Below, in pieces: positions 46,973 to 55,444 of a stretch of 56,214 nt of DNA. Positions within the stretch are counted from its first letter, which is position 1. Each line of letters begins with the position of its first letter. The DNA is taken from NCBI GenBank assembly GCA_031389585.1, contig JANMSS010000027.1, positions 1-56,214 on the forward strand, read 5' to 3'. A model generated the notes under the pieces. The model was not told the DNA's origin, did no database searches, and was given only the letters and a program-made list of their open reading frames with translations. This DNA is from CADEEN01 sp031389585 (GTDB lineage: Bacteria > Pseudomonadota > Gammaproteobacteria > Burkholderiales > Burkholderiaceae_C). Position numbers and translations under genes: made by a program.

Positions 46973-48452
46973 GACGCCTCAGGGCAGCCAGTCGTGGCAG
47001 CACCAACACCGCGAGTGACACGGTCAGCAGAAACGCCGACATCGGCCGCTCCAGAAAGACTGTCCAGTGGCCTTCACCGATCGACAGCGCATTGCGCATC
47101 TGCGCCTCAGCCAACGGACCGAGGATGAGGCCGACGATCACCGGTGCGGTCGGGAAATCGAAGCGCCGCATCAGCACGCCCAGCAGCCCGACGCCGTACA
47201 TAAGGTAGAGGTCGAACGCGCTCTGGCGCATGCCGTAGACGCCGACCGTGGCGAAGATCAGGATGCCGGCATACAGCTGCGGGCGCGGGATCTTCAGCAG
47301 CTTGACCCACAAACCCACCAGCGGCAGGTTCAACACCAGCAGCATCACATTGCCTATGTACAACGAGGCGATCAGCGCCCAGACCAGACCGGACGAGGTC
47401 TGGAACAACTGCGGGCCGGCATTGATGCCGTAGTTCTGCAGCGCAGACAGCAGGATGGCCGCGGTCACTGACGTCGGTATCCCCAGGGTCAGCAGAGGCA
47501 CCAGCGTAGCGGTGACCGCGGCATTGTTGGCAGCCTCGGGCCCGGCCACGCCCTCGATCGCACCCGTTGTCCCGAACTCGCTCTGGTGCTTGGACAGCTT
47601 GCGTTCAGTGGCGTAGCTGACGAAGGTCGGAATCTCCGAGCCACCCGCCGGGATAGTGCCGAACGGAAAGCCGATCGCCGTACCGCGCAACCAGGCCGGC
47701 CAGGAACGCCGCCACTCGCTGCGCGTCATGTGCACCTTGCCCAAGGTATTCATCTGCGCCGTCAAGCGCCCTTCGTAGAGCGCGGTGTACAGGGTCTCGC
47801 CGACGGCGAACAGGCCGACCGCGATCAGCACAACCTCGAGGCCGTCGAAGAACTCCGGAATTCCGCCCGTGTAGCGGGTGGCGCCGCTGATCTGGTCAAT
47901 GCCCACCAAGCCCATGCCAATGCCCAGGAACAGCGCCGTCATGCCGCGCAGCACGCTCTTGCCGAGCACCGCGCTGACGGTCGTGAACGCCAACAGCATC
48001 AGGCAGAAGTACTCCGGCGGGCCCAGCAGGACCGCGTAGTTGGCGACAATGGGCGCGAACAGCGTGACGAGAATGGTTGCGATCGTGCCGGCAACAAACG
48101 AGCCAATCGCTGAGGTGGCCAATGCCGCGCCGGCGCGGCCACTCTTGGCCATCTTGAAGCCTTCGAGCGCGGTCACCATGGTGCCGGTCTCGCCCGGCGT
48201 GTTGAGCAGGATCGAGGTCGTCGAGCCGCCGTACATGGCGCCGTAGTAAATGCCGGCGAAAAATATCATTGACGCGGTGGGCTCGACCTGCGCCGTGATC
48301 GGCAGCAGCATGGCCACGGTCACTGCGGGGCCGAGCCCGGGTAAGACGCCGATGGCCGTGCCAAGCGCGCAGCCGATGAAGGCCCACATCAGGTTGATCG
48401 GCGTTCCGGCGGTGGCAAAACCGCCGGCGAGCAAGTTCAGAATGTCGCCCAT
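46953..48452 (-). CDS. tctA: Tripartite tricarboxylate transporter, large permease TctA
   Basis: A 499-residue integral membrane protein with about 11-12 helices. The TctA family motif GLGPAVTVAMLLPITAQVEP is near residue 40, with IFFAGIYYGAMYGGSTTSILLNTPGETGTMV just after. FGTIPAGGSEIPTFVSYATERKLSK and EGVAGPEAANNAAVTATLVPLLTLGIP mark the second repeat. With TctB and TctC it imports tricarboxylates or other carboxylates using an ion gradient. It is the last gene of the tctC-tctB-tctA run, 17 bp after tctB. Confidence 0.95.
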   Translation of the reverse strand: MGDILNLLAGGFATAGTPINLMWAFIGCALGTAIGVLPGLGPAVTVAMLLPITAQVEPTASMIFFAGIYYGAMYGGSTTSILLNTPGETGTMVTALEGFKMAKSGRAGAALATSAIGSFVAGTIATILVTLFAPIVANYAVLLGPPEYFCLMLLAFTTVSAVLGKSVLRGMTALFLGIGMGLVGIDQISGATRYTGGIPEFFDGLEVVLIAVGLFAVGETLYTALYEGRLTAQMNTLGKVHMTRSEWRRSWPAWLRGTAIGFPFGTIPAGGSEIPTFVSYATERKLSKHQSEFGTTGAIEGVAGPEAANNAAVTATLVPLLTLGIPTSVTAAILLSALQNYGINAGPQLFQTSSGLVWALIASLYIGNVMLLVLNLPLVGLWVKLLKIPRPQLYAGILIFATVGVYGMRQSAFDLYLMYGVGLLGVLMRRFDFPTAPVIVGLILGPLAEAQMRNALSIGEGHWTVFLERPMSAFLLTVSLAVLVLPRLAALRRRLRSAG

Positions 48453-48469
48453 CGCCTATGCGGCCCGCC

Positions 48470-48982
48470 TCAGATCCAGCCCGTGGCCGTCAGGCCGGGC
48501 AAGTTGATCGCCAGCACCTTGGTGAACAACCAGAATGCCGGTGCCGCAATCAGCATGCCGGTCACAGCGTCGATCAGGGTCTGGCGTGGGCCACCCGCCG
48601 GGCGTCCTTCGGACAAACGCAGGCCGCGCACGGCCAGCGTGAAACACAGCGCACAACTGAGTACGAAGCCGGCGCTGGTGAGCAAGGCGGCATTGGCCAG
48701 GATGCCAGCCGACACCCAGGCCATCGCCCGCCAGTCGCCGCGCGCGGCGCCGGAACCCTGCTCGAGATCGCGGAACCCGCCGCTGCGCGCATGCCAGATC
48801 AGCAACGCGCCACACAGCAGCAGCACACTCGCGACGACCCACGGCAACACGGCCGGTCCGACGCCGGAGTAACCGATGCCGGCGGGCAGCGACGTGGCGC
48901 CCCAGGCCAGAACCCCACCGATCACGAGCGCCCCGACGCCAATCAGCGTCTGATAGGTCGCAGAGGCCGACGAGTGGCTCAC
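48470..48982 (-). CDS. tctB: Tripartite tricarboxylate transporter, small permease TctB
   Basis: A 170-residue protein with four hydrophobic helices, the normal size and shape for TctB. Sequence in this family is poorly conserved; the call rests on VGALVIGGVLAWGATSLPAGIGYSGVGPAVLPWVVASVLLL-type features and position between tctC and tctA. The start is a GTG at 48982, 10 bp after the tctC stop. Confidence 0.9.
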   Translation of the reverse strand: MSHSSASATYQTLIGVGALVIGGVLAWGATSLPAGIGYSGVGPAVLPWVVASVLLLCGALLIWHARSGGFRDLEQGSGAARGDWRAMAWVSAGILANAALLTSAGFVLSCALCFTLAVRGLRLSEGRPAGGPRQTLIDAVTGMLIAAPAFWLFTKVLAINLPGLTATGWI

Positions 48983-48992
48983 GCGATCCGGC

Positions 48993-49952
48993 TCAGATCA
49001 TGCCGGACTTGACCATCGTCGCGCGCAGGCTGGCGAACTCGGAGTCGACGAAGTCCTCGAAGGGCTTGCCCGACATCAATGCCGGGGTCCAGTTGTTCTT
49101 CTCCAAGGCCTCGGTCCATGCCTTGGACTTGGTCGCCGCGATCACCAGATCGGTCAAGGCTTTGCGCTGCGCGTCGGTGATGCCTGGGGCCGCATAAACA
49201 CCGCGCCAGTTGCCGATCACGACATTGATGCCCTGCTCCTTCAACGTCGGGATCGCAATGCCCTTCAGGCGCACCTCGGACGTGACACCGATCGGCTTCA
49301 TCTTGCCGGCCACGATGTACTGCTGGAACTCGCTGTAGCCGCTGCCACCGACCGTGACGTTGCCGCCCAGAATGGCGGCGGTGGCCTCGCCGCCGCCACG
49401 GAAGGGCACATAGTTGATCTTGGATGCATCCACGCCCACCTCGCGCGCAATCATGGCCGCAGCGATGTGCTCGGTGGAGCCGCGCGAACCGCCACCCCAC
49501 TTGACACTGGCCGGATCTTTCTTCATCGCCTCGACCACGTCCTTCATGGTCTTGAAGGGCGAACTCTCGGGTAGCACGAAGACGTTGTACTCGCTGGTCA
49601 GGCGGGCGATCGGCGTCGCCTGGGTGATCGTCACCGGTGGCTTGGCGGTGATGATGCCGCCCAGCATCACGGCGCCCATCACCATCAGCGCGTTCGGATC
49701 ACCCTTGGCCGAGTTCACGAACTGCGCCAGGCCAATCGCGCCCGCGGCGCCGCCCTTGTTCTCAAAGGTCATTGACGAAGCCAGGCCGGCGTCCTGCAGG
49801 GCCTTGCCGAGTGCGCGCCCGGTCGTGTCCCAGCCGCCGCCCGGATTGGCAGGGATCATCATCTTCAGGTTGGCAGCGGCGCGCGCTGTGAGCGGCAATG
49901 TACCGGCGGCGGCCAGAGCGGCCAGGGTTTTCAAAAAGGTGTCGCGACGCAT
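48993..49952 (-). CDS. tctC: Tripartite tricarboxylate transporter binding protein TctC (Bug family)
   Basis: A 319-residue periplasmic binding protein. The signal peptide is MRRDTFLKTLAALAAAGTLPLTARA. Bug-family landmarks are IPANPGGGWDTTGRALGKAL, FENKGGAAGAIGLAQF, INYVPFRGGGEATAAILGGNVTVGGSGYSEF and WRGVYAAPGITD. The ATG at 49952 has AGGAGA about seven bases upstream. The cargo cannot be read from sequence; Bug proteins bind many carboxylates. No tctDE regulatory genes adjoin, so control is unknown. Confidence 0.93.
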   Translation of the reverse strand: MRRDTFLKTLAALAAAGTLPLTARAAANLKMMIPANPGGGWDTTGRALGKALQDAGLASSMTFENKGGAAGAIGLAQFVNSAKGDPNALMVMGAVMLGGIITAKPPVTITQATPIARLTSEYNVFVLPESSPFKTMKDVVEAMKKDPASVKWGGGSRGSTEHIAAAMIAREVGVDASKINYVPFRGGGEATAAILGGNVTVGGSGYSEFQQYIVAGKMKPIGVTSEVRLKGIAIPTLKEQGINVVIGNWRGVYAAPGITDAQRKALTDLVIAATKSKAWTEALEKNNWTPALMSGKPFEDFVDSEFASLRATMVKSGMI

Positions 49953-50071
49953 GGCAATCTCTCCTGGAATCATGTGTGGGGTCCACGCCAATCATGCCGC
50001 ACAGTCGCACCGTCGGTCGGTGGCAATCACCTAGGACAAGTGCGGATGCCCGACTGTCGATAATCGACCCC

Positions 50072-50506
50072 ATGTCGACTCCGCCCAACCGTGCGCGCCT
50101 GGACAAGTGGTTGTGGGCTGCACGCTTTTTCAAAACCCGATCGCTGGCGACCGAGGCGGTCGATCGTGGCCGCGTCAGCGTCAACGGCCAGCCAGCCAAG
50201 CCGGCACGCGAGTTGCACCCCGGCGACACGCTGATGCTGCGTCATGAGGATGGCCTGCAGCGAACATTGGTCGTGAAGGGCCTGTCGAACCTGCGGGGGC
50301 CTGCGCCCCAGGCGCAGGCACTCTACGAAGAGACTGCCGACAGTCTGGCGGCGCGCCAGCGAGCCGCTGACGCCAGGCGGTTGACGCCCGAGCCGGCGCA
50401 GAGCATTGAACAGGGCCGGCCGACCAAGCGCGACCGGCGCGAGCTGGAGCGCAATCAGGTGCAGTGGCAGCGCTGGAGCGCCTCGGTCGACGACGACAGC
50501 CGGTGA
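50072..50506 (+). CDS. hslR: S4-domain RNA-binding protein, heat shock protein 15
   Basis: A 144-residue protein with an N-terminal S4 domain (RLDKWLWAARFFKTRSLATEAVDRGRVSVNGQPAKPARELHPGD), then VVKGLSNLRGPAPQAQALYEET and a charged C-terminal tail (GRPTKRDRRELERNQVQWQRW). This matches Hsp15, which binds free 50S subunits carrying nascent peptide and helps ribosome recycling. The ATG at 50072 fits the family start; codons upstream in frame are not conserved. It lies 110 bp before grpE, so a ribosome-rescue heat-shock gene sits next to the chaperone genes. Confidence 0.92.
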   Translation: MSTPPNRARLDKWLWAARFFKTRSLATEAVDRGRVSVNGQPAKPARELHPGDTLMLRHEDGLQRTLVVKGLSNLRGPAPQAQALYEETADSLAARQRAADARRLTPEPAQSIEQGRPTKRDRRELERNQVQWQRWSASVDDDSR

Positions 50507-50554
50507 CCCGGCTTGGCAGCCCGGACTGCAAGGCAGACCCGGTCCAATGCCCCT

Positions 50555-50582
50555 CTTGAAGCCGCAGGAATGATCCCCAACT
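50555..50582 (+). promoter_or_regulatory. RpoH (sigma-32) promoter of grpE
   Basis: CTTGAA (50555-50560), a 14-bp spacer, and CCCCAACT (50575-50582) closely match the heat-shock consensus CTTGAAA-N11..16-CCCCATnT. RNA would start near 50589, about 28 bases before the grpE ATG. Confidence 0.75.
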
Positions 50583-50616
50583 GTCTGGTCAACGTTTATT
50601 GCCCTGACGCGCGACC

Positions 50617-51153
50617 ATGTGCCCAACGGAGAGCGAACCCACCACCAGCGCATCGGCAGCGCCCCCCGAAGGGGCCACCGATGTGCAGCCTGAATCCAAT
50701 GCCGAGACTCAATTGACTGAGCTGCAGGCCCGGTTCAGCGAGATCAACGACGCCTTTCTGCGCGCCCGTGCCGAAGCCGAGAACACCCGGCGCCGAGCCG
50801 ACGAGGAGATATCCAAGGCACGCAAGTACGCGGTCGAGTCCTTTGCCGAGAGCCTGCTGCCGGTGATGGACAGCCTGCAGGCGGCCATCGCCCAGCCCGA
50901 TGCCGCGACGGCCCAGGTGCTCGAAGGCGTTCACGCCACGCTGCGCCAATTGGCGTCGGCGCTCGAACGCAACAAGGTGATCGAGATCGCGCCTCCGGCG
51001 GGCACCAAGTTCGACCCCGGTCAGCATCAGGCCATCAGCGTGGTCCCCGCCGAGCAAGAAGCGAACACCGTCGTGGCCGTGCTGCAGAAGGGCTACCTGA
51101 TCAGCGACCGCGTGCTGCGGCCCGCATTGGTGACGGTCGCCGCACCGAAGTAA
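50617..51153 (+). CDS. grpE: Nucleotide exchange factor GrpE
   Basis: A 178-residue GrpE, which releases ADP from DnaK. A Ser/Pro/Glu-rich head is followed by the long dimerising coiled coil (about residues 28-80: LTELQARFSEINDAFLRARAEAENTRRRADEE), the four-helix part, and the C-terminal beta-domain, with KVIEIAPPAGTKFDPGQHQAISVV and VLQKGYLISDRVLRPALVTV. The start at 50617 lacks a strong ribosome site. It is the first gene of the grpE-dnaK-dnaJ set. Confidence 0.96.
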   Translation: MCPTESEPTTSASAAPPEGATDVQPESNAETQLTELQARFSEINDAFLRARAEAENTRRRADEEISKARKYAVESFAESLLPVMDSLQAAIAQPDAATAQVLEGVHATLRQLASALERNKVIEIAPPAGTKFDPGQHQAISVVPAEQEANTVVAVLQKGYLISDRVLRPALVTVAAPK

Positions 51154-51176
51154 TGACGCAGTGACGCGGATGCTGG

Positions 51177-51204
51177 CTTGAAAGCCGCGACGTTGTCCAC
51201 AACT
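51177..51204 (+). promoter_or_regulatory. Second RpoH-like promoter, before dnaK
   Basis: CTTGAAA begins at 51177 and CCACAACT (51197-51204) follows with the same 14-bp spacing as the grpE site; one mismatch in the CCCC run. RNA would start near 51211, about 31 bases before the dnaK ATG, which has AGGAG. Confidence 0.65.
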
Positions 51205-51241
51205 CAAAGACAACCGGATTTCTCTTTCAGGAGCACAGAAC

Positions 51242-53185
51242 ATGGGCAAGATCATCGGCATCGACCTGGGCACGACCAACTCGTGCGTGGCCATCATGGA
51301 GGGCAACAGCACCAAGGTGATCGAGAACAGCGAGGGTGCGCGCACCACGCCATCGATCATTGCCTACCAGGATGACGGCGAGATCCTGGTCGGCGCCTCG
51401 GCCAAGCGCCAGGCCGTCACCAACCCGAGGAACACGCTTTACGCCGTCAAGCGGCTGATCGGACGCAAGTTCACCGAAAAGGAAGTGCAGAAGGACATCG
51501 ACCTGATGCCCTACACCATCGCTGCCGCCGACAACGGCGACGCCTGGGTTGAGGTGCGGGGCAAGAAGCTGGCGCCACCGCAGGTCAGCGCCGAAGTGCT
51601 GCGCAAGATGAAGAAGACGGCTGAGGATTACCTCGGCGAAGAGGTGACCGAGGCCGTGATCACGGTGCCGGCCTACTTCAACGACAGCCAACGCCAGGCG
51701 ACCAAGGACGCCGGCCGGATCGCGGGATTGGATGTCAAGCGCATCATCAACGAGCCGACCGCCGCGGCGCTGGCCTTCGGCCTGGACAAGCATGGCAAGG
51801 GCGACCGCAAGATCGCGGTCTACGACCTCGGTGGCGGCACCTTCGACATCTCGATCATCGAGATCGCCGATGTCGACGGCGAGATGCAGTTCGAGGTGCT
51901 GTCGACCAATGGCGACACTTTTCTCGGCGGCGAAGACTTCGACCAGCGCATCATCGACTACATCGTCACCGAGTTCAAGAAGGACCAGGGCGTCGACCTG
52001 ACCAAGGACGTGCTGGCGCTGCAGCGTCTGAAGGAAGCCGCTGAGAAGGCCAAGATCGAACTCTCCAATAGCACGCAGACCGACGTCAACCTGCCCTACA
52101 TCACGGCTGATGCGTCGGGCCCGCGGCACCTGAACATCAAGCTCACGCGCGCCAAGCTCGAGTCGCTGGTCGACGAGCTGATCGAGCGCACCATCGAGCC
52201 CTGCCGCATCGCGGTCAAGGACGCCGAGGTGAAGCTCGGTGACATCGACGACATCATCCTCGTGGGCGGCATGACGCGCATGCCCAAGGTGCAGGAGAAG
52301 GTCAAGGCGTTCTTCGGCAAGGATCCGCGCAAGGACGTCAACCCGGACGAAGCCGTCGCCGTGGGCGCGGCGATCCAGGGCCAGGTGCTGGGCGGCGAAC
52401 GCAAGGACGTGCTGCTGCTCGACGTGACGCCGCTGTCGCTGGGCATCGAGACGTTGGGCGGCGTGATGACCAAGATGATCAAGAAGAACACGACGATTCC
52501 GACCAAGTTCGCGCAAGTGTTCAGCACTGCCGACGACAACCAACCGGCAGTGACGATCAAGGTCTACCAGGGCGAACGCGAGATAGCTGCGGGCAACAAG
52601 TCGCTCGGCGAGTTCAACCTCGAAGGCATTCCGCCGGCTGCACGCGGCCTGCCGCAGATCGAGGTCGCGTTCGACATCGACGCCAACGGCATCCTGCATG
52701 TGCACGCCAAGGACAAGGGCACCGGCAAGGAGAACAAGATCACCATCAAGGCCAATTCGGGCCTCTCGGAAGACGAGATCCAGGCGATGGTCAAGGACGC
52801 CGAACTGAACGCGGCCGAGGACCACAAGAAGCTCGAACTGGTGCAGGCACGCAACCACGCTGACGCCATGATGCACAGCGTGACCAAGAGCCTGGCCGAG
52901 CATGGCAAGGAACTCAATGACGAGGAGAAGGCCAAGATCGAGGCGGCCGTCAAGGAGGTCGAGGAAGCGTTGAAGGGCGACGACAAGGCGACGATAGAAA
53001 CCAAGACCGACGCCATGATGGTCGCCAGTCAGAAACTGTCGGAGAAGATGTACGCCGAGGTGCAGAAGGCTGCCGCAGCCCAGGGGGCAAGCGCGGGGGA
53101 GCCACCGCAGCCGGCTGCCGCCAAGGCCGATGCCGCGACCGACGACAACGTCGTCGACGCCGACTTCAAGGAAGTCAAGAAGTGA
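51242..53185 (+). CDS. dnaK: Molecular chaperone DnaK (Hsp70)
   Basis: A 647-residue Hsp70. The ATPase domain carries the three family signatures: IIGIDLGTTNSCVAIMEG at the start, IAVYDLGGGTFDISII near 195, and DDIILVGGMTRMPKVQ near 337; the autophosphorylation Thr lies in DAGRIAG to TAAALAFGLD context. The interdomain linker is DVLLLDVTPLSLGIETLGG. The substrate-binding domain and lid follow, ending in an Ala/Gln-rich stretch and NVVDADFKEVKK. The ATG has AGGAG nine bases upstream. It works with GrpE (upstream) and DnaJ (downstream). Confidence 0.98.
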   Translation: MGKIIGIDLGTTNSCVAIMEGNSTKVIENSEGARTTPSIIAYQDDGEILVGASAKRQAVTNPRNTLYAVKRLIGRKFTEKEVQKDIDLMPYTIAAADNGDAWVEVRGKKLAPPQVSAEVLRKMKKTAEDYLGEEVTEAVITVPAYFNDSQRQATKDAGRIAGLDVKRIINEPTAAALAFGLDKHGKGDRKIAVYDLGGGTFDISIIEIADVDGEMQFEVLSTNGDTFLGGEDFDQRIIDYIVTEFKKDQGVDLTKDVLALQRLKEAAEKAKIELSNSTQTDVNLPYITADASGPRHLNIKLTRAKLESLVDELIERTIEPCRIAVKDAEVKLGDIDDIILVGGMTRMPKVQEKVKAFFGKDPRKDVNPDEAVAVGAAIQGQVLGGERKDVLLLDVTPLSLGIETLGGVMTKMIKKNTTIPTKFAQVFSTADDNQPAVTIKVYQGEREIAAGNKSLGEFNLEGIPPAARGLPQIEVAFDIDANGILHVHAKDKGTGKENKITIKANSGLSEDEIQAMVKDAELNAAEDHKKLELVQARNHADAMMHSVTKSLAEHGKELNDEEKAKIEAAVKEVEEALKGDDKATIETKTDAMMVASQKLSEKMYAEVQKAAAAQGASAGEPPQPAAAKADAATDDNVVDADFKEVKK

Positions 53186-53330
53186 TGTGCCGAACAGCCC
53201 GGCGGCTCCACTGCGAGCCACCGGGAGGTAGCTCGCATGGGCTGCTGTGATCGTTCGCCGCGTTCGAGCCGACACGATGCCCGTGCCACTCGCCGCGGCG
53301 CTTCCGCTTGAAGAGTTCTAAGAACACCCC

Positions 53331-54482
53331 ATGGCAAAGCGCGACTACTACGACATTCTCGGTGTGCCGAAAAACGCCACCGAGGACGACATCAAGAAGG
53401 CCTACCGCAAGCTGGCCATGAAGCACCACCCTGACCGCAACCAGGGTGACGGCGCCAAGAAGTCCGAGGAGAAATTCAAGGAGGGCAAGGAGGCCTACGA
53501 GATGCTCTCCGACGCGCAAAAGCGCGCTGCCTATGACCAGTATGGCCATGCCGGTGTCGACCCGAACATGGGTGGCTTTCGCGGCGCCCCGGGACAAGAG
53601 GGATTTGGCGGCTTTGCCGAGGCCTTCGGCGACATCTTCGGCGACATCTTCGGCGGGCCTGCGGGCGCTGCCGGAGGCCGACGTGGCGGGCAGCAGGTTT
53701 TCCGTGGCGCCGACCTGTCCTATGCACTGGAGATCACTCTCGAAGAGGCGGCGAACGGCAAAGACACCCAGATCCGCATTCCAGGCTGGGAGAACTGCGA
53801 GACCTGCCACGGTACGGGCGCCAAGGTCGGCACCAGTGCCAAGGCCTGCCCACAGTGCAATGGCAACGGCACCGTGCACTTGCGCCAGGGCTTCTTCAGC
53901 ATCCAGCAGACCTGCCCGCAATGCCGCGGAGCGGGCAAGATCATTCCCGAGCCCTGCACGACCTGCCACGGCGCGGGCAAGTTGAAGAAGCAGAAGACGC
54001 TTGAAGTCAAAATTCCGGCCGGCATCAACGAGGGCATGCGCATTCGCTCGGCCGGCAACGGCGAGCCCGGCAGCAACGGCGGGCCCTCGGGTGACCTCTA
54101 TATTGAGATCCGCGTCGCCCAACACGGCATCTTTGAGCGCGACGGCGACGACCTGCACTGCACGGTGCCAGTGGGCCTGACCACGGTGGCGCTGGGCGGT
54201 GCGATCGAGGTGCCGACGCTGGCCGGCAGAGTCGAGATCGAATTGCCCGAGGGCACGCAACACGGCAAGACCTTCCGCCTGCGCGGCAAAGGCATCAAGG
54301 GCCTGCGCTCGAGCTACCCCGGCGACCTGTACTGTCACGTCTCGGTCGAGACACCGATCAAGCTCACCGAGCCGCAGAAGAAGCTGCTGCGCGAACTCGA
54401 CGAGTCACTGAAGAGTGGTGGTGAACGCCACTCGCCGGACGCCAAGAGCTGGACCGACCGGGTCAAGGACCTGTTCAAGTAG
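53331..54482 (+). CDS. dnaJ: Co-chaperone DnaJ (Hsp40, type I)
   Basis: A 383-residue type I Hsp40. The J domain (1-70) has the HPD triad in AMKHHPDRNQGD. A Gly/Phe-rich region follows (GGFRGAPGQEGFGGFAEAFGD). The zinc-binding domain carries four C-x-x-C-x-G-x-G repeats: CETCHGTG, CPQCNGNG, CPQCRGAG and CTTCHGAG. Two beta-barrel client-binding domains complete the protein. It delivers clients to DnaK and stimulates its ATPase. It lies 145 bp after dnaK; this gap shows no gene but ends in a heat-shock-like motif that runs into the start codon. Confidence 0.97.
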   Translation: MAKRDYYDILGVPKNATEDDIKKAYRKLAMKHHPDRNQGDGAKKSEEKFKEGKEAYEMLSDAQKRAAYDQYGHAGVDPNMGGFRGAPGQEGFGGFAEAFGDIFGDIFGGPAGAAGGRRGGQQVFRGADLSYALEITLEEAANGKDTQIRIPGWENCETCHGTGAKVGTSAKACPQCNGNGTVHLRQGFFSIQQTCPQCRGAGKIIPEPCTTCHGAGKLKKQKTLEVKIPAGINEGMRIRSAGNGEPGSNGGPSGDLYIEIRVAQHGIFERDGDDLHCTVPVGLTTVALGGAIEVPTLAGRVEIELPEGTQHGKTFRLRGKGIKGLRSSYPGDLYCHVSVETPIKLTEPQKKLLRELDESLKSGGERHSPDAKSWTDRVKDLFK

Positions 54483-54492
54483 CGGCGAATGC

Positions 54493-54511
54493 GGCCCGCG
54501 CAAGGCGGGCC
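54493..54511. terminator. Hairpin after dnaJ
   Basis: GGCCCGC (54493-54499) pairs perfectly with GCGGGCC (54505-54511) over a five-base loop, 11 bp after the dnaJ stop and 11 bp before the stop of the convergent radical SAM gene. No T run; it may serve both directions. Confidence 0.5.
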
Positions 54512-54521
54512 CGGCACCATG

Positions 54522-55442
54522 TCAGAACAGAGTCGATTGAGCCTCGGCCAGCGCGCCGCAGGCGGGCCGCTGAAATTGGGTCAGGTCCAGCGCAATGCGC
54601 TCACGAGCCAGACCGAGCCGCAGTGTCGATTTCTGAAAGCGCTGCGCCAGCAGTTGGGCCCACACGCCCTGCCCGCTCATGCGCTGGCCGAAGCGGCTGT
54701 CGTTGTCGCGTCCGCCACGCAGGTCGCGAACGCGCGCCATCACCCGCGCAGCGCGCTGCGGAAAGTGGGTTTGCAGCCACTGCTGGAACAGTGGGTTGCC
54801 TTCCCATGGCGGCCGCAACACGGTCGAGAAGGCCGTCGTCGCGCCGGCATCGCGGGACCGCTCGAGGATGCCTTCGAGTTCGGGTTCGTTGAGAAACGGG
54901 ATCACCGGCGAGACGCTCACGCCCACCGGAATGCCGGCCTTGGCGAGCCGCTCGATCGTCTGCAGGCGTCGTGCCGGTGCAGTGGCGCGGGGTTCCATCA
55001 CACGGGCAAGTTGTGCGTCGAGGGTGGGAATCGACACGTACACCGCCGCCAGCCTGTCGTGAGCCAGGGGGGTCAGCAGGTCGATGTCACGCTCGATGCC
55101 GGCTGACTTGGTGATGATCGAGAACGGATGCCGGAATTCGCCCAGGATCTCGATCACGGACCTGGTGATGCGCAGGCGCCGCTCTGCGGGCTGATAGGCG
55201 TCGGTGGCAGATCCGATGTTCAGCGGCAGCGGATCGTAGTTGGGAGCGCTGAGCGCCGCACGCAGGCGCTCGGCGGCATTGACCTTGGCGATGATCTTGG
55301 TTTCGAAGTCGAGCCCGGGCGACAGGTTGAGATAACTGTGCGTGGGCCGTGCGAAACAGTAGATGCAGCCATGCTCGCAGCCTCGATAGGGATTGATCGA
55401 GAGGTCGAACGGGATGTCAGGCGATTCGTTACCCGACAGCAC
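54522..55442 (-). pseudogene. Radical SAM protein (SplB-like, PA0069 family), 5' end cut by an IS
   Basis: About 306 codons of a radical SAM protein of the spore-photolyase-like PA0069 family. The 4Fe-4S motif is in NPYRGCEHGCIYCFARPTH (C-x3-C-x2-C), with SPGLDFETKIIAK, GSATDAYQPAERRLRITR and HPFSIITKSAGIERD following. The N-terminus begins abruptly at LSGNESPDIPFDLSINPYRG. Family members normally have about 50-60 residues before this, including a Gly/Arg/Asn-rich start. Immediately upstream lies the end of an IS4-type element, so the gene is almost certainly broken. A GTG at 55442 could start a shortened product that keeps the Fe-S site. Confidence 0.8.
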
Positions 55443-55444
55443 TG

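Noticed and set aside
49915..49952. Twin-arginine signal on TctC (MRRDTFLK)
   Set aside because: The spacing is R-R-x-x-F-L-K rather than R-R-x-F-L-K, and Bug proteins normally use the Sec route.
49898..50071. Extended start for hslR from 49898
   Set aside because: The added residues are not S4-like and overlap the tctC leader; MSTPPNRARLDKWLW is the family start.
51227..53275. A 682-codon minus-strand frame opposite dnaK
   Set aside because: dnaK is certain on the plus strand. Long frames opposite dnaK are a well-known artefact of its codon usage.
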